NCBI GenBank assembly: GCA_012221805.1
Contig: CP015195.1
Coordinates: 977,771-1,041,770, forward strand
DNA length: 64,000 nt
Origin: Pasteurellaceae bacterium RH1A
GTDB taxonomy: Bacteria; Pseudomonadota; Gammaproteobacteria; Enterobacterales; Pasteurellaceae
Direction: 5' to 3'
Part shown: in pieces, positions 10,156-19,343 of the stretch
How positions within the stretch are numbered: position 1 is the first letter of the stretch
How the letters are laid out: each line of letters starts with the position of its first letter
Notes under the pieces: generated by a model
What the model was told of the DNA's origin: nothing
Database searches by the model: none
What the model saw: the letters and a program-made list of their open reading frames with translations, nothing else
Made by a program: the position numbers and the translations under genes

Positions 10156-11088
10156 ATGAAATTCACTTCAGCAAAATCTTTTTTTGTTGCTTTTATTGCC
10201 CTCTTTAGTGCCAGCCAGATTGTGGCGGCGGCTGAACGTGTGGTTGCCATTGTTGATGATTATATGATCATGGAAAGCCAGGCCAAGCGTTTTAAGGGCA
10301 AGGGCGTCAGTGATCAACAAGCTATCGACAAGGCCATTGATGACTACTTGGTGCAACGTGCTATCCAGCAATCTGGCGTCAAGGTAAATTATGCTCAGGT
10401 TGATCAAATCATTGAAAATATCGCCATTCAAAACGGCATCACCTATGGCCAATTATTGGATGCCCTAGACTACCAAGGCATTACCTTGCAGGCCTATCGC
10501 AGACAAATTGCCAATCAGCTTATGATGCAGCAGGTGCAACAGCAAGCTATTGGCCAATCCATTCAAGTAAGCGCCGAAGATGTGCAAGCCAAGGCCATGC
10601 AGATGATTGAACAAGCCAAGGCCAAGGGTAACTTGAAAGCTGTGTCTGGCACAGAACACCGAGTTAGCCATATTCTGATTAAGACTAACCCAATCTTAAA
10701 TGATGCCCAGGCTAAGGCTAAATTAAATGAAATCGTGGCTGACATCAAATCAGGCAAGACCACCTTTGAAGCCGCTGCACAGGCTAATTCTTTAGATTAT
10801 TTATCAGGTGCGGATGGCGGTGACTTGGGCTGGAACTTCTTAGATGCTTACGATCCTGCCTTTGCCAAGGTGGCCAGAGCCAGCAAAAAAGAGGTGATTT
10901 CTGCGCCTTTTAAATCTCAATTTGGCTGGCATGTCTTGAAAGTGACCGACACCCGCACAGGTGACCGCACAGAAGACGCCTACCGCCAGAAGGCCTATGA
11001 GCAAATTGTTAATTCCCAAGCGGCAGAAGCCTCTAAAGACTGGGTCAAGGCCTTGCGCAAGGTTGCCCATATTGAATATATAAAATAA
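10156..11088 (+). CDS. surA: Periplasmic peptidyl-prolyl isomerase SurA, short single-parvulin form
   Basis: 310 residues with a signal peptide (cleavage probably after SQIVAAA). An N-terminal SurA chaperone domain is followed by one parvulin domain (about 165-275: TEHRVSHILIKTN, GADGGDLGWNF, SQFGWHVLKV). E. coli SurA has two parvulin domains and about 430 residues; the short form is usual in Pasteurellaceae. It helps fold outer-membrane proteins. It is followed by a hairpin terminator and rsmA; the surA-rsmA order is widely conserved in gamma-proteobacteria, though pdxA, often between them, is absent. Confidence 0.93.
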   Translation: MKFTSAKSFFVAFIALFSASQIVAAAERVVAIVDDYMIMESQAKRFKGKGVSDQQAIDKAIDDYLVQRAIQQSGVKVNYAQVDQIIENIAIQNGITYGQLLDALDYQGITLQAYRRQIANQLMMQQVQQQAIGQSIQVSAEDVQAKAMQMIEQAKAKGNLKAVSGTEHRVSHILIKTNPILNDAQAKAKLNEIVADIKSGKTTFEAAAQANSLDYLSGADGGDLGWNFLDAYDPAFAKVARASKKEVISAPFKSQFGWHVLKVTDTRTGDRTEDAYRQKAYEQIVNSQAAEASKDWVKALRKVAHIEYIK

Positions 11089-11102
11089 GATTTGTGAAGT
11101 GA

Positions 11103-11128
11103 AGAACCTCGCCCTTGAGCGGGGTTCT
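11103..11128 (+). terminator. Rho-independent terminator after surA
   Basis: GAACCtCGC with loop CCTTGA and GCGgGGTTC forms a stem followed by TTTGCTTTC. The T-tract is broken, so read-through into rsmA is likely. Confidence 0.65.
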
Positions 11129-11154
11129 TTGCTTTCTTTAAAATAAGGAAAAAA

Positions 11155-12024
11155 ATGAGCAATAATTCTAAAAAACACCTAGGCCATACGGCCCGTAAAC
11201 GCTTCGGGCAGAACTTTTTGCACGATCAAAACATCATTCACGGCATTGTTTCCGCCATTCACCCTCAAAATGGCCAGCATCTCTTGGAAATCGGCCCAGG
11301 TTTGGGCGCTTTAACCGAGCCTGTGGCTGAACGTGTCGATCACCTCACTGTGGTGGAGCTAGACCGTGACTTGGCTGAACGCCTCCGTCATCACCCTTTT
11401 TTAAACCACAAGCTGACCATTATTGAGCAAGATGCCCTGCGTTTTAATTTCCGTGACTACTTTGAAAGCCTGGATTTAAGCGAGCAACGGGTGCGGGTTT
11501 TCGGCAACCTGCCTTACAACATTTCCACCCCGCTGATGTTCCATCTCTTTAAGTTCCACGACTTAATTCAGGACATGCACTTTATGCTGCAAAAAGAGGT
11601 GGTCAAACGCCTGTGTGCCGGCCCTAACAGCAAGGCTTACGGCCGCTTAACCATTATGGCCCAATATTATTGCCAGGTTATGCCTGTGTTGGAAGTGCCA
11701 CCAACCGCCTTTAGGCCTGCTCCAAAGGTGGATTCTGCCGTGGTACGCCTGGTGCCTTACAAGACCCTACCCCACCCAGTCAAGGATGTCTATTGGCTTA
11801 ACCGTGTCACCACTCAAGCCTTCAACCAACGCCGCAAGACCCTGCGTAATGCCCTTTCAGCCCTCTTTAGCCCAGAAGAGTTGGAGGCCTTAGGGATAGA
11901 CTTAAACGCCCGAGCCGAGAATTTGAGCTTGGCGGATTATGCCAAGTTGGCTAATTACCTGTGCGATAACCCGCCGCAAGTTGAGAAGGTGGAAGAAGAC
12001 GATTTACTTGAGACTGAAGAGTAG
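11155..12024 (+). CDS. rsmA: 16S rRNA (adenine1518/1519-N6,N6)-dimethyltransferase
   Basis: 289 residues. Also called KsgA. The N-terminal [10 protein letters not shown], the SAM-binding [13 protein letters not shown] (about 43-55) and the catalytic NLPYNIS motif (about 119-125) are all seen, followed by the C-terminal RRKTLRNAL segment. It dimethylates two adenines in helix 45 of 16S rRNA late in 30S assembly. A good AAGGAA ribosome-binding site precedes the ATG. The gene ends convergently with pepA, with an inverted uptake-signal pair between them. Confidence 0.97.
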   Translation: MSNNSKKHLGHTARKRFGQNFLHDQNIIHGIVSAIHPQNGQHLLEIGPGLGALTEPVAERVDHLTVVELDRDLAERLRHHPFLNHKLTIIEQDALRFNFRDYFESLDLSEQRVRVFGNLPYNISTPLMFHLFKFHDLIQDMHFMLQKEVVKRLCAGPNSKAYGRLTIMAQYYCQVMPVLEVPPTAFRPAPKVDSAVVRLVPYKTLPHPVKDVYWLNRVTTQAFNQRRKTLRNALSALFSPEELEALGIDLNARAENLSLADYAKLANYLCDNPPQVEKVEEDDLLETEE

Positions 12025-12040
12025 ATTGGCGGTATAAAAC

Positions 12041-12086
12041 ACAAGCGGTCTGAATTTGTTAAAAACCTGCAAATTCAGACCGCTTG
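12041..12086. terminator. Inverted uptake-signal pair acting as a bidirectional terminator
   Basis: ACAAGCGGTCTGAATTTG pairs with CAAATTCAGACCGCTTG across a loop of about 11 bases. Both arms carry the Apl-type uptake signal, and the palindrome sits between the convergent stops of rsmA and pepA. Confidence 0.75.
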
Positions 12087-12092
12087 CTGATC

Positions 12093-13589
12093 CTAGGCCT
12101 GGGCCTTGTTAATTAAGAACTGGGTCAGGAGGGAAACTGGCCGCCCTGTTGCGCCTTTGGCGGCGCCTGATTTCCAGGCTGTGCCGGCGATGTCTAGGTG
12201 GGCCCAAGGGTATTTCTTGGTGAAATTGGACAGGAAGACCCCTGCGGTAATAGCCCCGCCCAAACGCCCGCCGATATTGGCCAAATCCGCAAAGTTGGAT
12301 TTGAGTTGCTCCTGATATTCCTCGCCCATAGGCAGGCGCCAGGCCTTGTCGTCAGCCTGTTCGGCGGCATTGAGGAGGTCGTGGGCCAGGCCGTTGTGGG
12401 GGGAAATCAGGCCGCTGTTGTGATTGCCGAGTGCCACCATACAGGCTCCTGTCAGGGTGGCGACATCAATCACTAATTCAGGCTCAAAGCGTTCCACATA
12501 GGTTAGGGCATCGCAGAGCACCAAACGGCCTTCGGCATCGGTGTTAAGCACTTCAACCGTTAGGCCAGACATGGTGGTCAGAATATCACCTGGGCGGTAG
12601 GCATCGCTGCCCAACATATTTTCGCAGCCGGCTAGCACGCCAATTACATTAAGGGGCAGGCCTAACTCGGCCACGGCCTTCATGGTGCCGTAAACAGCTG
12701 CCGCCCCGCACATATCGTATTTCATTTCATCCATGCCATCAGCAGGCTTGATGGAAATCCCGCCTGAATCGAAGGTCATACCCTTGCCTACTAAAATAAT
12801 GGGCTTGGCCTCAGGGTTGGGGTGGTTCTTATATTCAATAATGGACATAAAGGCCGGGTTTTTGGCCCCTTGTGACACGCCCAAATAGGCATTCATACCC
12901 AGCTGGGCCATGGCGGCTTCATCAATAATCTGGGTTTGGACGCTGGCATAATCTGTGGCCATGGCCTGGGCCAGCTTGGCCAAATAGGCAGGATTGCAGA
13001 CATTAGGCGGGCAGTTGGACACATCTTTCGCCACTTTTACCCCCAAGGAAACCGCTTTGGCCTGCTCTAAAGCTGCTTCAGCCAGGCTTAAATCCTTGCG
13101 GTTAGCCACGTTAAAGACGACTTTTTTCAGTTCTCGGCGAATTTCGGGCTTAATGCTCTTAAATTCATTATAAGCATAAACACTCTCTGCAATGGCCTCA
13201 ATGGCAAAACGTACGTTCCAATAGACATTTCTGCCCTTAACGTGCAGTTCGGTCAAGAAGCTGATGGCCTCCATAGAGCCTGTATCATTCAGGGTTTGCA
13301 CCATTTTTTGCACAATTTGCTTGTACTGGCGCTCGGTCAATTCCCGCTCCTTGCCACAGCCGACCAAAAGCACACGATCGGCCAGCACATTAGGCACATT
13401 ATGCAGTAAAAGGAATTGGCCAACCTTGCCTTCTAAATCCCCTCGGCGGAGCAGAGAACTCAAATAGCCCTCACTGAGCTTATCCAGTTGTTCAGCCGCT
13501 GGAGACAGGCGGCGAGGCTCATAAACCCCCACCACTAAACAGGCCGTGCGTTGTTTTTCCACACTGCCATTTTTCACACTAAATTCCAT
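12093..13589 (-). CDS. pepA: Leucyl (cytosol) aminopeptidase, M17 family
   Basis: 498 residues. The M17 signature [10 protein letters not shown] is present near residues 355-364, with the metal-binding [15 protein letters not shown] and KYDMCGAAA segments before it. It is a hexameric two-metal exopeptidase that also binds DNA (XerCD accessory) in E. coli. I start at MEFSVKNGS, which matches family length; the frame extends 48 residues further upstream but through sequence that overlaps the lptF promoter region. It is divergent from lptF. Confidence 0.96.
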   Translation of the reverse strand: MEFSVKNGSVEKQRTACLVVGVYEPRRLSPAAEQLDKLSEGYLSSLLRRGDLEGKVGQFLLLHNVPNVLADRVLLVGCGKERELTERQYKQIVQKMVQTLNDTGSMEAISFLTELHVKGRNVYWNVRFAIEAIAESVYAYNEFKSIKPEIRRELKKVVFNVANRKDLSLAEAALEQAKAVSLGVKVAKDVSNCPPNVCNPAYLAKLAQAMATDYASVQTQIIDEAAMAQLGMNAYLGVSQGAKNPAFMSIIEYKNHPNPEAKPIILVGKGMTFDSGGISIKPADGMDEMKYDMCGAAAVYGTMKAVAELGLPLNVIGVLAGCENMLGSDAYRPGDILTTMSGLTVEVLNTDAEGRLVLCDALTYVERFEPELVIDVATLTGACMVALGNHNSGLISPHNGLAHDLLNAAEQADDKAWRLPMGEEYQEQLKSNFADLANIGGRLGGAITAGVFLSNFTKKYPWAHLDIAGTAWKSGAAKGATGRPVSLLTQFLINKAQA

Positions 13590-13819
13590 GATTAACCCTC
13601 TTTTTAAGTGAATAGGCTTAAAATGCGGGATTTTGGCCAAAAATGCAAGCAAAAAAGCGTAAAGAGCCTTTTTTGCAAAAAAATGGCGGAACTTACCCGC
13701 TTGTTTGGCCACAAAGAGGCGGTAAGCGGCCATGTTTTTGCGTGATTTTTTCCGCCAGTCAGGCTAAAATAAGCCGTTTAAGAAATAGATTTTTACTTCC
13801 AGCCAAACAAGGGAAGCTT

Positions 13820-14917
13820 GTGATTTTAAGCCGATATTTAACCAAAGAGATTTTTAAGAGCCAGCTGGCTATTTTGTTTATCCTGCTGCTCATTTTTTTC
13901 TGTCAGCAGCTAGTAAGGGTGCTGAGTTCTGCTGTCAGCGGCAAGGTGCCTGCTGATTTGGTGGTCAGCCTTTTGGGCCTGGGTATGCCGACCATGGCCC
14001 AGCTTATGCTGCCCCTTTCCCTCTTTATTGCCCTCTTGCTGACCCTGGGCCGTTTTTATGCCGAAAGTGAAATTACGGTTATGAAGGCCGTGGGCGTGGG
14101 GCAGGGCATTCTGGTCAAATCTGCCCTCTTGTTGTCTGTCCTTACCACCGCTTTGGCTGTCTATAACGTTTTTTGGCTGACCCCTTGGGCCATTAATAAG
14201 CAGAGCGAAATGCTGGCCGAAGCCAAGGCCAACCCTCGTTTTGCTGCTCTTTCCGCAGGCCAGTTTATGTCGGCAGGTGGCTATGTGCTTTTTATTGAGA
14301 ACATCAGCGAAAATACCCTTAATGATGTCTATGTTTTCCAGCCAGATCAGCAAAAGAAAAACCGTCCGTCTGCAGTGGTGGCTGAATCGGGCAGCTTACA
14401 AGGCTTGCCTAATGGCGACCAGCTCTTGACCCTGACCAACAGCACTCGCTATGAAGGCACGCCCAAAACGGCAGACTTCCGCATTTCCCATTTCGACCAA
14501 TACTCGGCCTACTTAGGCTATCAAAACGTGGAATCCAATGAAAAATTGGTTCAGCGGGCTGATTTTATGAAGTTGATTGATGATCCAAGCCCTGAAGCAC
14601 GATCTGAATTGCAATGGCGCTTGGCCTTGATTTTGGCTGTTCCCCTCATGGCACTCTTGGCTGTGCCTATGAGCAGCGTAAACCCTCGCCAGGGCCGTTT
14701 TGCCAAACTCTTGCCGGCTCTCCTGCTCTATTTGATCTACTTCTTGCTGCAAAGCTCGCTAAAATCATCAGGCTCGGCAGGCAAGTTGGATGCCAGTATC
14801 TTGATGCCGCTGGTGTCGATTGCCTTCTTGATTTTAGGCCTGATCTTGAACACTTGGGACAGCCGCACCATGTCGGCACTTCGTTATCGTTTAACCAGTA
14901 AAAAAGCGGTGGGCTAG
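13820..14917 (+). CDS. lptF: LPS export ABC transporter permease LptF
   Basis: 365 residues from a GTG start, giving [15 protein letters not shown] at the N-terminus, which is where the family starts. The ATG-initiated frame beginning at 13643 would add 59 implausible residues overlapping the pepA upstream region. Six membrane spans, three on each side of a periplasmic beta-jellyroll (about 130-260). With LptG and LptB it extracts LPS/LOS from the inner membrane. It is followed by lptG after three bases and is divergent from pepA, the usual gamma-proteobacterial arrangement. Confidence 0.95.
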   Translation: MILSRYLTKEIFKSQLAILFILLLIFFCQQLVRVLSSAVSGKVPADLVVSLLGLGMPTMAQLMLPLSLFIALLLTLGRFYAESEITVMKAVGVGQGILVKSALLLSVLTTALAVYNVFWLTPWAINKQSEMLAEAKANPRFAALSAGQFMSAGGYVLFIENISENTLNDVYVFQPDQQKKNRPSAVVAESGSLQGLPNGDQLLTLTNSTRYEGTPKTADFRISHFDQYSAYLGYQNVESNEKLVQRADFMKLIDDPSPEARSELQWRLALILAVPLMALLAVPMSSVNPRQGRFAKLLPALLLYLIYFLLQSSLKSSGSAGKLDASILMPLVSIAFLILGLILNTWDSRTMSALRYRLTSKKAVG

Positions 14918-14920
14918 GAA

Positions 14921-15988
14921 ATGAATGTTTTAGAGCGTTATATCGGCAAGACCATTTTAGCCTCCATCATGCTGACCCTCTTTATGCTGGTGGGCCTGGG
15001 GGCCATTATCAAATTTGTGGAAGAGTTTCGTGATGTGGGCAGAGGCTCCTATGATGGGCTGAAGGCTGCCTACTACACCTTCCTGACCATTCCCCGCGAT
15101 GTGGAAACCTTCTTCCCCATCGCAGCCCTCTTGGGGTCTTTGATGGGCCTAGGCACTCTAGCTAGCCGTAGCGAACTGGTGGTTATGCAGGCCTCGGGCT
15201 TTTCCCGTTTCCGCATTGGTTTGGCAGTGATGAAAACTGCCATTCCACTGGTAATTTTTACTATGGTGATTGGTGAATGGGGCGTGCCACAAACCGAACA
15301 ATTCGCCCGTAATATGCGTTCCATTGCCCAAAGTGGCGGCACCATGCTGTCCACCACCAACGGCTTCTGGGCCAAGGATGGCAATCAATTTGTCTATATT
15401 CGCCGAATTAATAGCGAAACCGATTTGCATGGCCTAACCATTTATGAGTTTGAAGATCGTGAATTAAAATCGGTCTTACAGGCCAATCAAGCGGTTTATG
15501 AGGCGGATAAATGGATGCTCAAGGGCGTGGAAAAGTCTGAAATTGCTGAGAATATGATTGAGCAAGGCAAACAGGCCGATCTGCCTTGGCAAACCACTAT
15601 TACCCCAAGTAAGCTAGGGATTGTTTCCCTCAAGCCAGAGTCTCTGTCCATTTCGGGCTTGGCCGACTATGTGGGCTTCCTCAAGGATACAGGCCAAGAC
15701 CCAAAACGTTTTGAGATCACCTTTTGGCGCAAGGTCTTCCAGCCTGTTTCTATGGCAGTTATGATGCTCTTGGCCATTTCCTTTATCTTCGGCCCGCTTA
15801 GAAGCTCCACCATGGGGGCGAAAGTCGTTATCGGCATTATCGCCGGCTTCGTTTTCTATGTGGCCAATATCGTCTTTGGCAACATGAGCCTGATTGCCAC
15901 CTGGCTGCCAGTTTCCATCGGCACCCTGATACCAAGCCTTCTATGCCTGATTATCGTTTGGTGGCTTTTGAGTAAAAAGCGGGATTAG
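14921..15988 (+). CDS. lptG: LPS export ABC transporter permease LptG
   Basis: 355 residues, starting MNVLERYIGKTIL. Six membrane spans flank a periplasmic jellyroll domain, as in LptF. It forms the heterodimeric permease of the LPS exporter with LptF and passes LPS to LptC/LptA. Translation is likely coupled to lptF. A hairpin terminator shared with the convergent PBP7-like gene follows, after a single uptake signal near 15991. Confidence 0.96.
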   Translation: MNVLERYIGKTILASIMLTLFMLVGLGAIIKFVEEFRDVGRGSYDGLKAAYYTFLTIPRDVETFFPIAALLGSLMGLGTLASRSELVVMQASGFSRFRIGLAVMKTAIPLVIFTMVIGEWGVPQTEQFARNMRSIAQSGGTMLSTTNGFWAKDGNQFVYIRRINSETDLHGLTIYEFEDRELKSVLQANQAVYEADKWMLKGVEKSEIAENMIEQGKQADLPWQTTITPSKLGIVSLKPESLSISGLADYVGFLKDTGQDPKRFEITFWRKVFQPVSMAVMMLLAISFIFGPLRSSTMGAKVVIGIIAGFVFYVANIVFGNMSLIATWLPVSIGTLIPSLLCLIIVWWLLSKKRD

Positions 15989-16023
15989 CAAGCGGTCGGA
16001 AATGGCCAAAAATTTGCAAAGAA

Positions 16024-16051
16024 AAACCGAGTAGATATTTACTCGGTTTTT
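16024..16051. terminator. Bidirectional rho-independent terminator between lptG and the PBP7-like gene
   Basis: AAACCGAGTA, loop GATAT, TTACTCGGTTTTTT: a strong stem with T runs in one direction and A runs in the other. Confidence 0.85.
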
Positions 16052-16056
16052 TGTGT

Positions 16057-16875
16057 TTAACTGGCTCGCTGGGCCACATAATTGGTTGTTAAGGTTGGGC
16101 AACCATATTGCTGTAACTTGCTTCGTGTGAAATTGGCCCTGGCATTTGGCCCCCGATTATTTAAGCTAATCACCCCAATAATGGCCTTGTTGCACTTATA
16201 TTTATTAACAAACACCAGATTATAGCCCGACTCCCGAATATAGCCGGTTTTATTGACCGCCGCCTCAAACAATTCTTCCCTCACCAAACGGTTGGTGTTT
16301 TCCATCAAAATAATCTTGTTGCCTGCCCGAATATAGGTTGATTTGGTGTTAGACAGAGCCTGGATTTTAGGCTTTTGCATGGAATATTTGGCCAGCTTAA
16401 CCAAGTCCATGGCATTAGAAACATTGCTCGCAGACAGGCCAGAACTGTCGCTAAAACGGGTGGATTTCATGCCAATTTTCTTGGCGGTTTTGTTCATCTG
16501 CTCAATAAATTTGGCCCGGCTCATGCCTGCTGCACGAGAAAGAGCGTGGGCGGCGTAGTTGTCGGAGTGGATCAACATAGCCTTGAGCAATTCATGGCAG
16601 GAAATAGGTGTATTTCTTGGCAGGCGAGTGCCCGTGCCCTTGATATGATCCGCATCCTGGCTGGTGATGGAGGCCGTGCAATTTGGGTTCTTATTGTGTT
16701 CTAAAAAGACATTGGCCGTCATCAGCTTGGTCACAGAGGCAATGGGCTGGATATGATTAGGCAAGTGGCTTTCTAAGACCTTGTTATGGGTAAAGTCATA
16801 GACGACATAGGATTGCGTCAAGGCCAGGCTAGGGCAGAGGGCAAGGGCGGAAAGAGAAAGAAATTTATTTAACAT
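16057..16875 (-). CDS. pbpG: D-alanyl-D-alanine endopeptidase, PBP7 type (S11 family)
   Basis: 272 residues with a signal peptide (about 20 residues, ending LALTQ). The three active-site motifs of S11 peptidases are present: SVTK (47-50, SxxK), SDN (104-106) and KTG near residue 208. The compact size without a long C-terminal beta domain fits the PBP7/PbpG type, which cuts peptidoglycan cross-links, rather than PBP5-type carboxypeptidases. An unusual cysteine-rich C-terminal half may form disulfides. It is transcribed towards lptG. Confidence 0.88.
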   Translation of the reverse strand: MLNKFLSLSALALCPSLALTQSYVVYDFTHNKVLESHLPNHIQPIASVTKLMTANVFLEHNKNPNCTASITSQDADHIKGTGTRLPRNTPISCHELLKAMLIHSDNYAAHALSRAAGMSRAKFIEQMNKTAKKIGMKSTRFSDSSGLSASNVSNAMDLVKLAKYSMQKPKIQALSNTKSTYIRAGNKIILMENTNRLVREELFEAAVNKTGYIRESGYNLVFVNKYKCNKAIIGVISLNNRGPNARANFTRSKLQQYGCPTLTTNYVAQRAS

Positions 16876-16936
16876 GGTCCGAGTTTATCTTGATCAAAAA
16901 GGGGGCTATTCTAGCCTGAATTGAGGCTACTGGCAA

Positions 16937-19333
16937 TTATACCTCTTCCTTGCTGTTTAGAACCAAGTAATCTTTTAGGATGACTTGAAGGGTAAAGAAA
17001 ATGAACATGGCAGGGTAGAGGAAAAGCATATATTCAATACTATAGCCGAAAGGTAAAAGAATTAGCAATCCACCAATAAAAAATTCAAATAAAAACCACA
17101 TACTTTGTGTTTGGCTATAATACTTTTCGCATAGAGCAGGTAATAATAAAACACCCAACAATAGCGCATAAAATGATTGTGAGATAGCATAAAGAGAACG
17201 TTTTTCTACAGGAGCATGATCTCGAAAGGTGTCTTTTATCTTTTTCATGAATTTTTCTAACTTCTCTTGGCTATAATATAATAGGTATAGGTTGATATTT
17301 ACCCAAATCATAGCAAGGTTAATGATGTAAAATTCCCTTATTTGTAACACCTCTTTTAAGTATATGAAAAAAGGCAATAATCCTATGGTGCTTAGCATAA
17401 GAACAAATAGTTTTCGATTGCTATGTTTGGGTACAAGCGTTATTGTTCCCCACACACTGAGGATAAGCGTAGAAATTTCCCCAGCACGTGTGTTGCCTAT
17501 TTCTAAAAGTGACAAAATAGGAATTGCACAAGGAATAATAAAGCTCATAAATAAAATATATATTTTGTTTGATAATATCTTGTCGAAAAAGGGAAGGATG
17601 GCAGATGTTATGAACTTTATTTTAATCAATATACCACCTATGATAAAGAAAAGAAAAGCTATCGCTCCTCCATATAGCATAAATGAACTTAACCCTGTAT
17701 TATCAACGTTATTCCTAAGCATTATCGTATAGACTATAGGAATGGGTAAAACTGAAAAAAGGATACATCTTATATCATGGGCTCGTTCAAAATATCTGTT
17801 AAAAAGAAAACCGTATCTATGTGATTTAATTCTTTTTTCTATAGAGGGTAACTCATAACGAAGCCACGGCATGAGTATCACCATCATAAAAATAGAACAA
17901 AGTTTTCCAGTTCCTTCAGCTAGATAAGTTAATATAGCTTTTGTTACTTGTGACTTCTCCATTTTTTCTTGATTTACTTTTTCTTGATGAGCAAGCATTA
18001 AACGTTCATGAATGAAATGAATTTCCTCAATATTGAGCCGTTCAGCCAAACGGTAATCATTATGCCAACCAAAATAGTGGATAAATTTCTCCCATATATA
18101 TGAGTTTTCTACTTCATGTTCTTTTAAAAAACGATAGCATTGTAAAGAAATAAACTCACTTTCTTCAAAAGGAATACTTGCTAGAAGTTGAGTAATTTGA
18201 TCCCAATGTTTAATTAAACCGTCACTTTCTTCTGTTTGAAAAATATAGGCCAGGTGTTGAATCATATCTTGAGCGGTAAAGTCTTCAAAGGCTGAAGGGC
18301 TTAAGGCTTGTTGGATAATTTTTTCTTGGGTTTGTCCTACAATAGTATGTAATGCTTGCTTTAAGTAAGCTGGAGTTTCTGAAAAATTCAGTAAAAAACG
18401 AAAATATTTTTGTAGATCTCTTTGGCTATCCAAATCGAAATGGGCAATATAAGGGCTTAACCTTTCCCAGTTGTTTTCAAGGGCTTGCGGTGATTGTTTG
18501 ATACGCAGGCGCTCACAGTAGGCAATAAAATGTTCTGGCGAGCGAAGGTAAATAAGATCATTTTCTCCTTGCTTAAAATAAGCGGGGCTAAAATTGAAAT
18601 GCTGAATCCAATATGCACGTAGTGTTTCACTGATCTTATCAGGGTGTTTTTTAAGGATAAGCGCAATAAATTGTCGGAGATGGTTCTTTTGTTTAGCACT
18701 CAAAAAGGCTGTTTCATGCTGAAAATAGTACCATAAATCACTTATCCACTCTTGACTTTCTTCTGATTGAATAAGATTATCTAAGTGATTTTTTAAAATA
18801 TTTAAATTAAATTTAAATAAAGCAAAAAATTGATAGAGAGGGAGTGAGTTTAATTCATTTGAATTGAGTTGAGTCGCATAATGGGTGTTATTATTAAAGG
18901 CGTAATGTTTATCCATTTCTGCCCATAAAGAAGGAATTTCGATGGATTGTTCTCGCATAAATTGGAGAAAAAGCCTAAGGGCTTGCTCTTTATCATGCTT
19001 TACCATTTCCTCGAGTTTTAAACAGAAGTAAGAATAGAAGTCTGCTAATTTTTGTTTTTGGTAAGCAGAGGTTAATTGTTCAACTAAATTATTTAACTCA
19101 TCTTTCTGCTCATTGGGCCAGTGCCAATTAAAATTACTTTCTTCAGAGAGAGTATGTTCTTCTTCCATTTGGTAGGGAGCGAGTCGAAGTGCTTCATCAA
19201 AGCCTTCCCTTAAGGCCTGATAGCCTTCGGCATCCTCATCAGGACGAGTGGTTTTCAGCTTTTTAGCGTAGGCTCGGCGAATTTCACGTTCGTCATTAGT
19301 TGGCTCAATACCTAATATTTGCCAGCAAGTCAT
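16937..19333 (-). CDS. Membrane-bound J-domain protein, likely partner of the adjacent HscC
   Basis: 798 residues. Residues 1-55 form a J-like domain (CWQILGIEPTNDEREIRRAYAKKLK), but the invariant HPD tripeptide is RPD (30-32). A long soluble helical region (about 60-460) follows, then roughly ten hydrophobic segments (about 485-790). The start is set by the family N-terminus MTCWQ and a GGAGAG ribosome-binding site; an upstream in-frame ATG would overlap hscC. It lies 10 bases after the hscC stop. E. coli HscC works with J-like membrane proteins DjlB and DjlC, and this protein resembles them at the N-terminus but is much longer. The membrane half is very AT-rich compared with its neighbours. 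Its target is unknown. Confidence 0.8.
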   Translation of the reverse strand: MTCWQILGIEPTNDEREIRRAYAKKLKTTRPDEDAEGYQALREGFDEALRLAPYQMEEEHTLSEESNFNWHWPNEQKDELNNLVEQLTSAYQKQKLADFYSYFCLKLEEMVKHDKEQALRLFLQFMREQSIEIPSLWAEMDKHYAFNNNTHYATQLNSNELNSLPLYQFFALFKFNLNILKNHLDNLIQSEESQEWISDLWYYFQHETAFLSAKQKNHLRQFIALILKKHPDKISETLRAYWIQHFNFSPAYFKQGENDLIYLRSPEHFIAYCERLRIKQSPQALENNWERLSPYIAHFDLDSQRDLQKYFRFLLNFSETPAYLKQALHTIVGQTQEKIIQQALSPSAFEDFTAQDMIQHLAYIFQTEESDGLIKHWDQITQLLASIPFEESEFISLQCYRFLKEHEVENSYIWEKFIHYFGWHNDYRLAERLNIEEIHFIHERLMLAHQEKVNQEKMEKSQVTKAILTYLAEGTGKLCSIFMMVILMPWLRYELPSIEKRIKSHRYGFLFNRYFERAHDIRCILFSVLPIPIVYTIMLRNNVDNTGLSSFMLYGGAIAFLFFIIGGILIKIKFITSAILPFFDKILSNKIYILFMSFIIPCAIPILSLLEIGNTRAGEISTLILSVWGTITLVPKHSNRKLFVLMLSTIGLLPFFIYLKEVLQIREFYIINLAMIWVNINLYLLYYSQEKLEKFMKKIKDTFRDHAPVEKRSLYAISQSFYALLLGVLLLPALCEKYYSQTQSMWFLFEFFIGGLLILLPFGYSIEYMLFLYPAMFIFFTLQVILKDYLVLNSKEEV

Positions 19334-19343
19334 TTTTCTCTCC

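Noticed and set aside
13643..13819. An N-terminal extension of LptF of 59 residues
   Set aside because: The extension overlaps the pepA leader, is not conserved in the family, and the GTG at 13820 gives the usual N-terminus and length.
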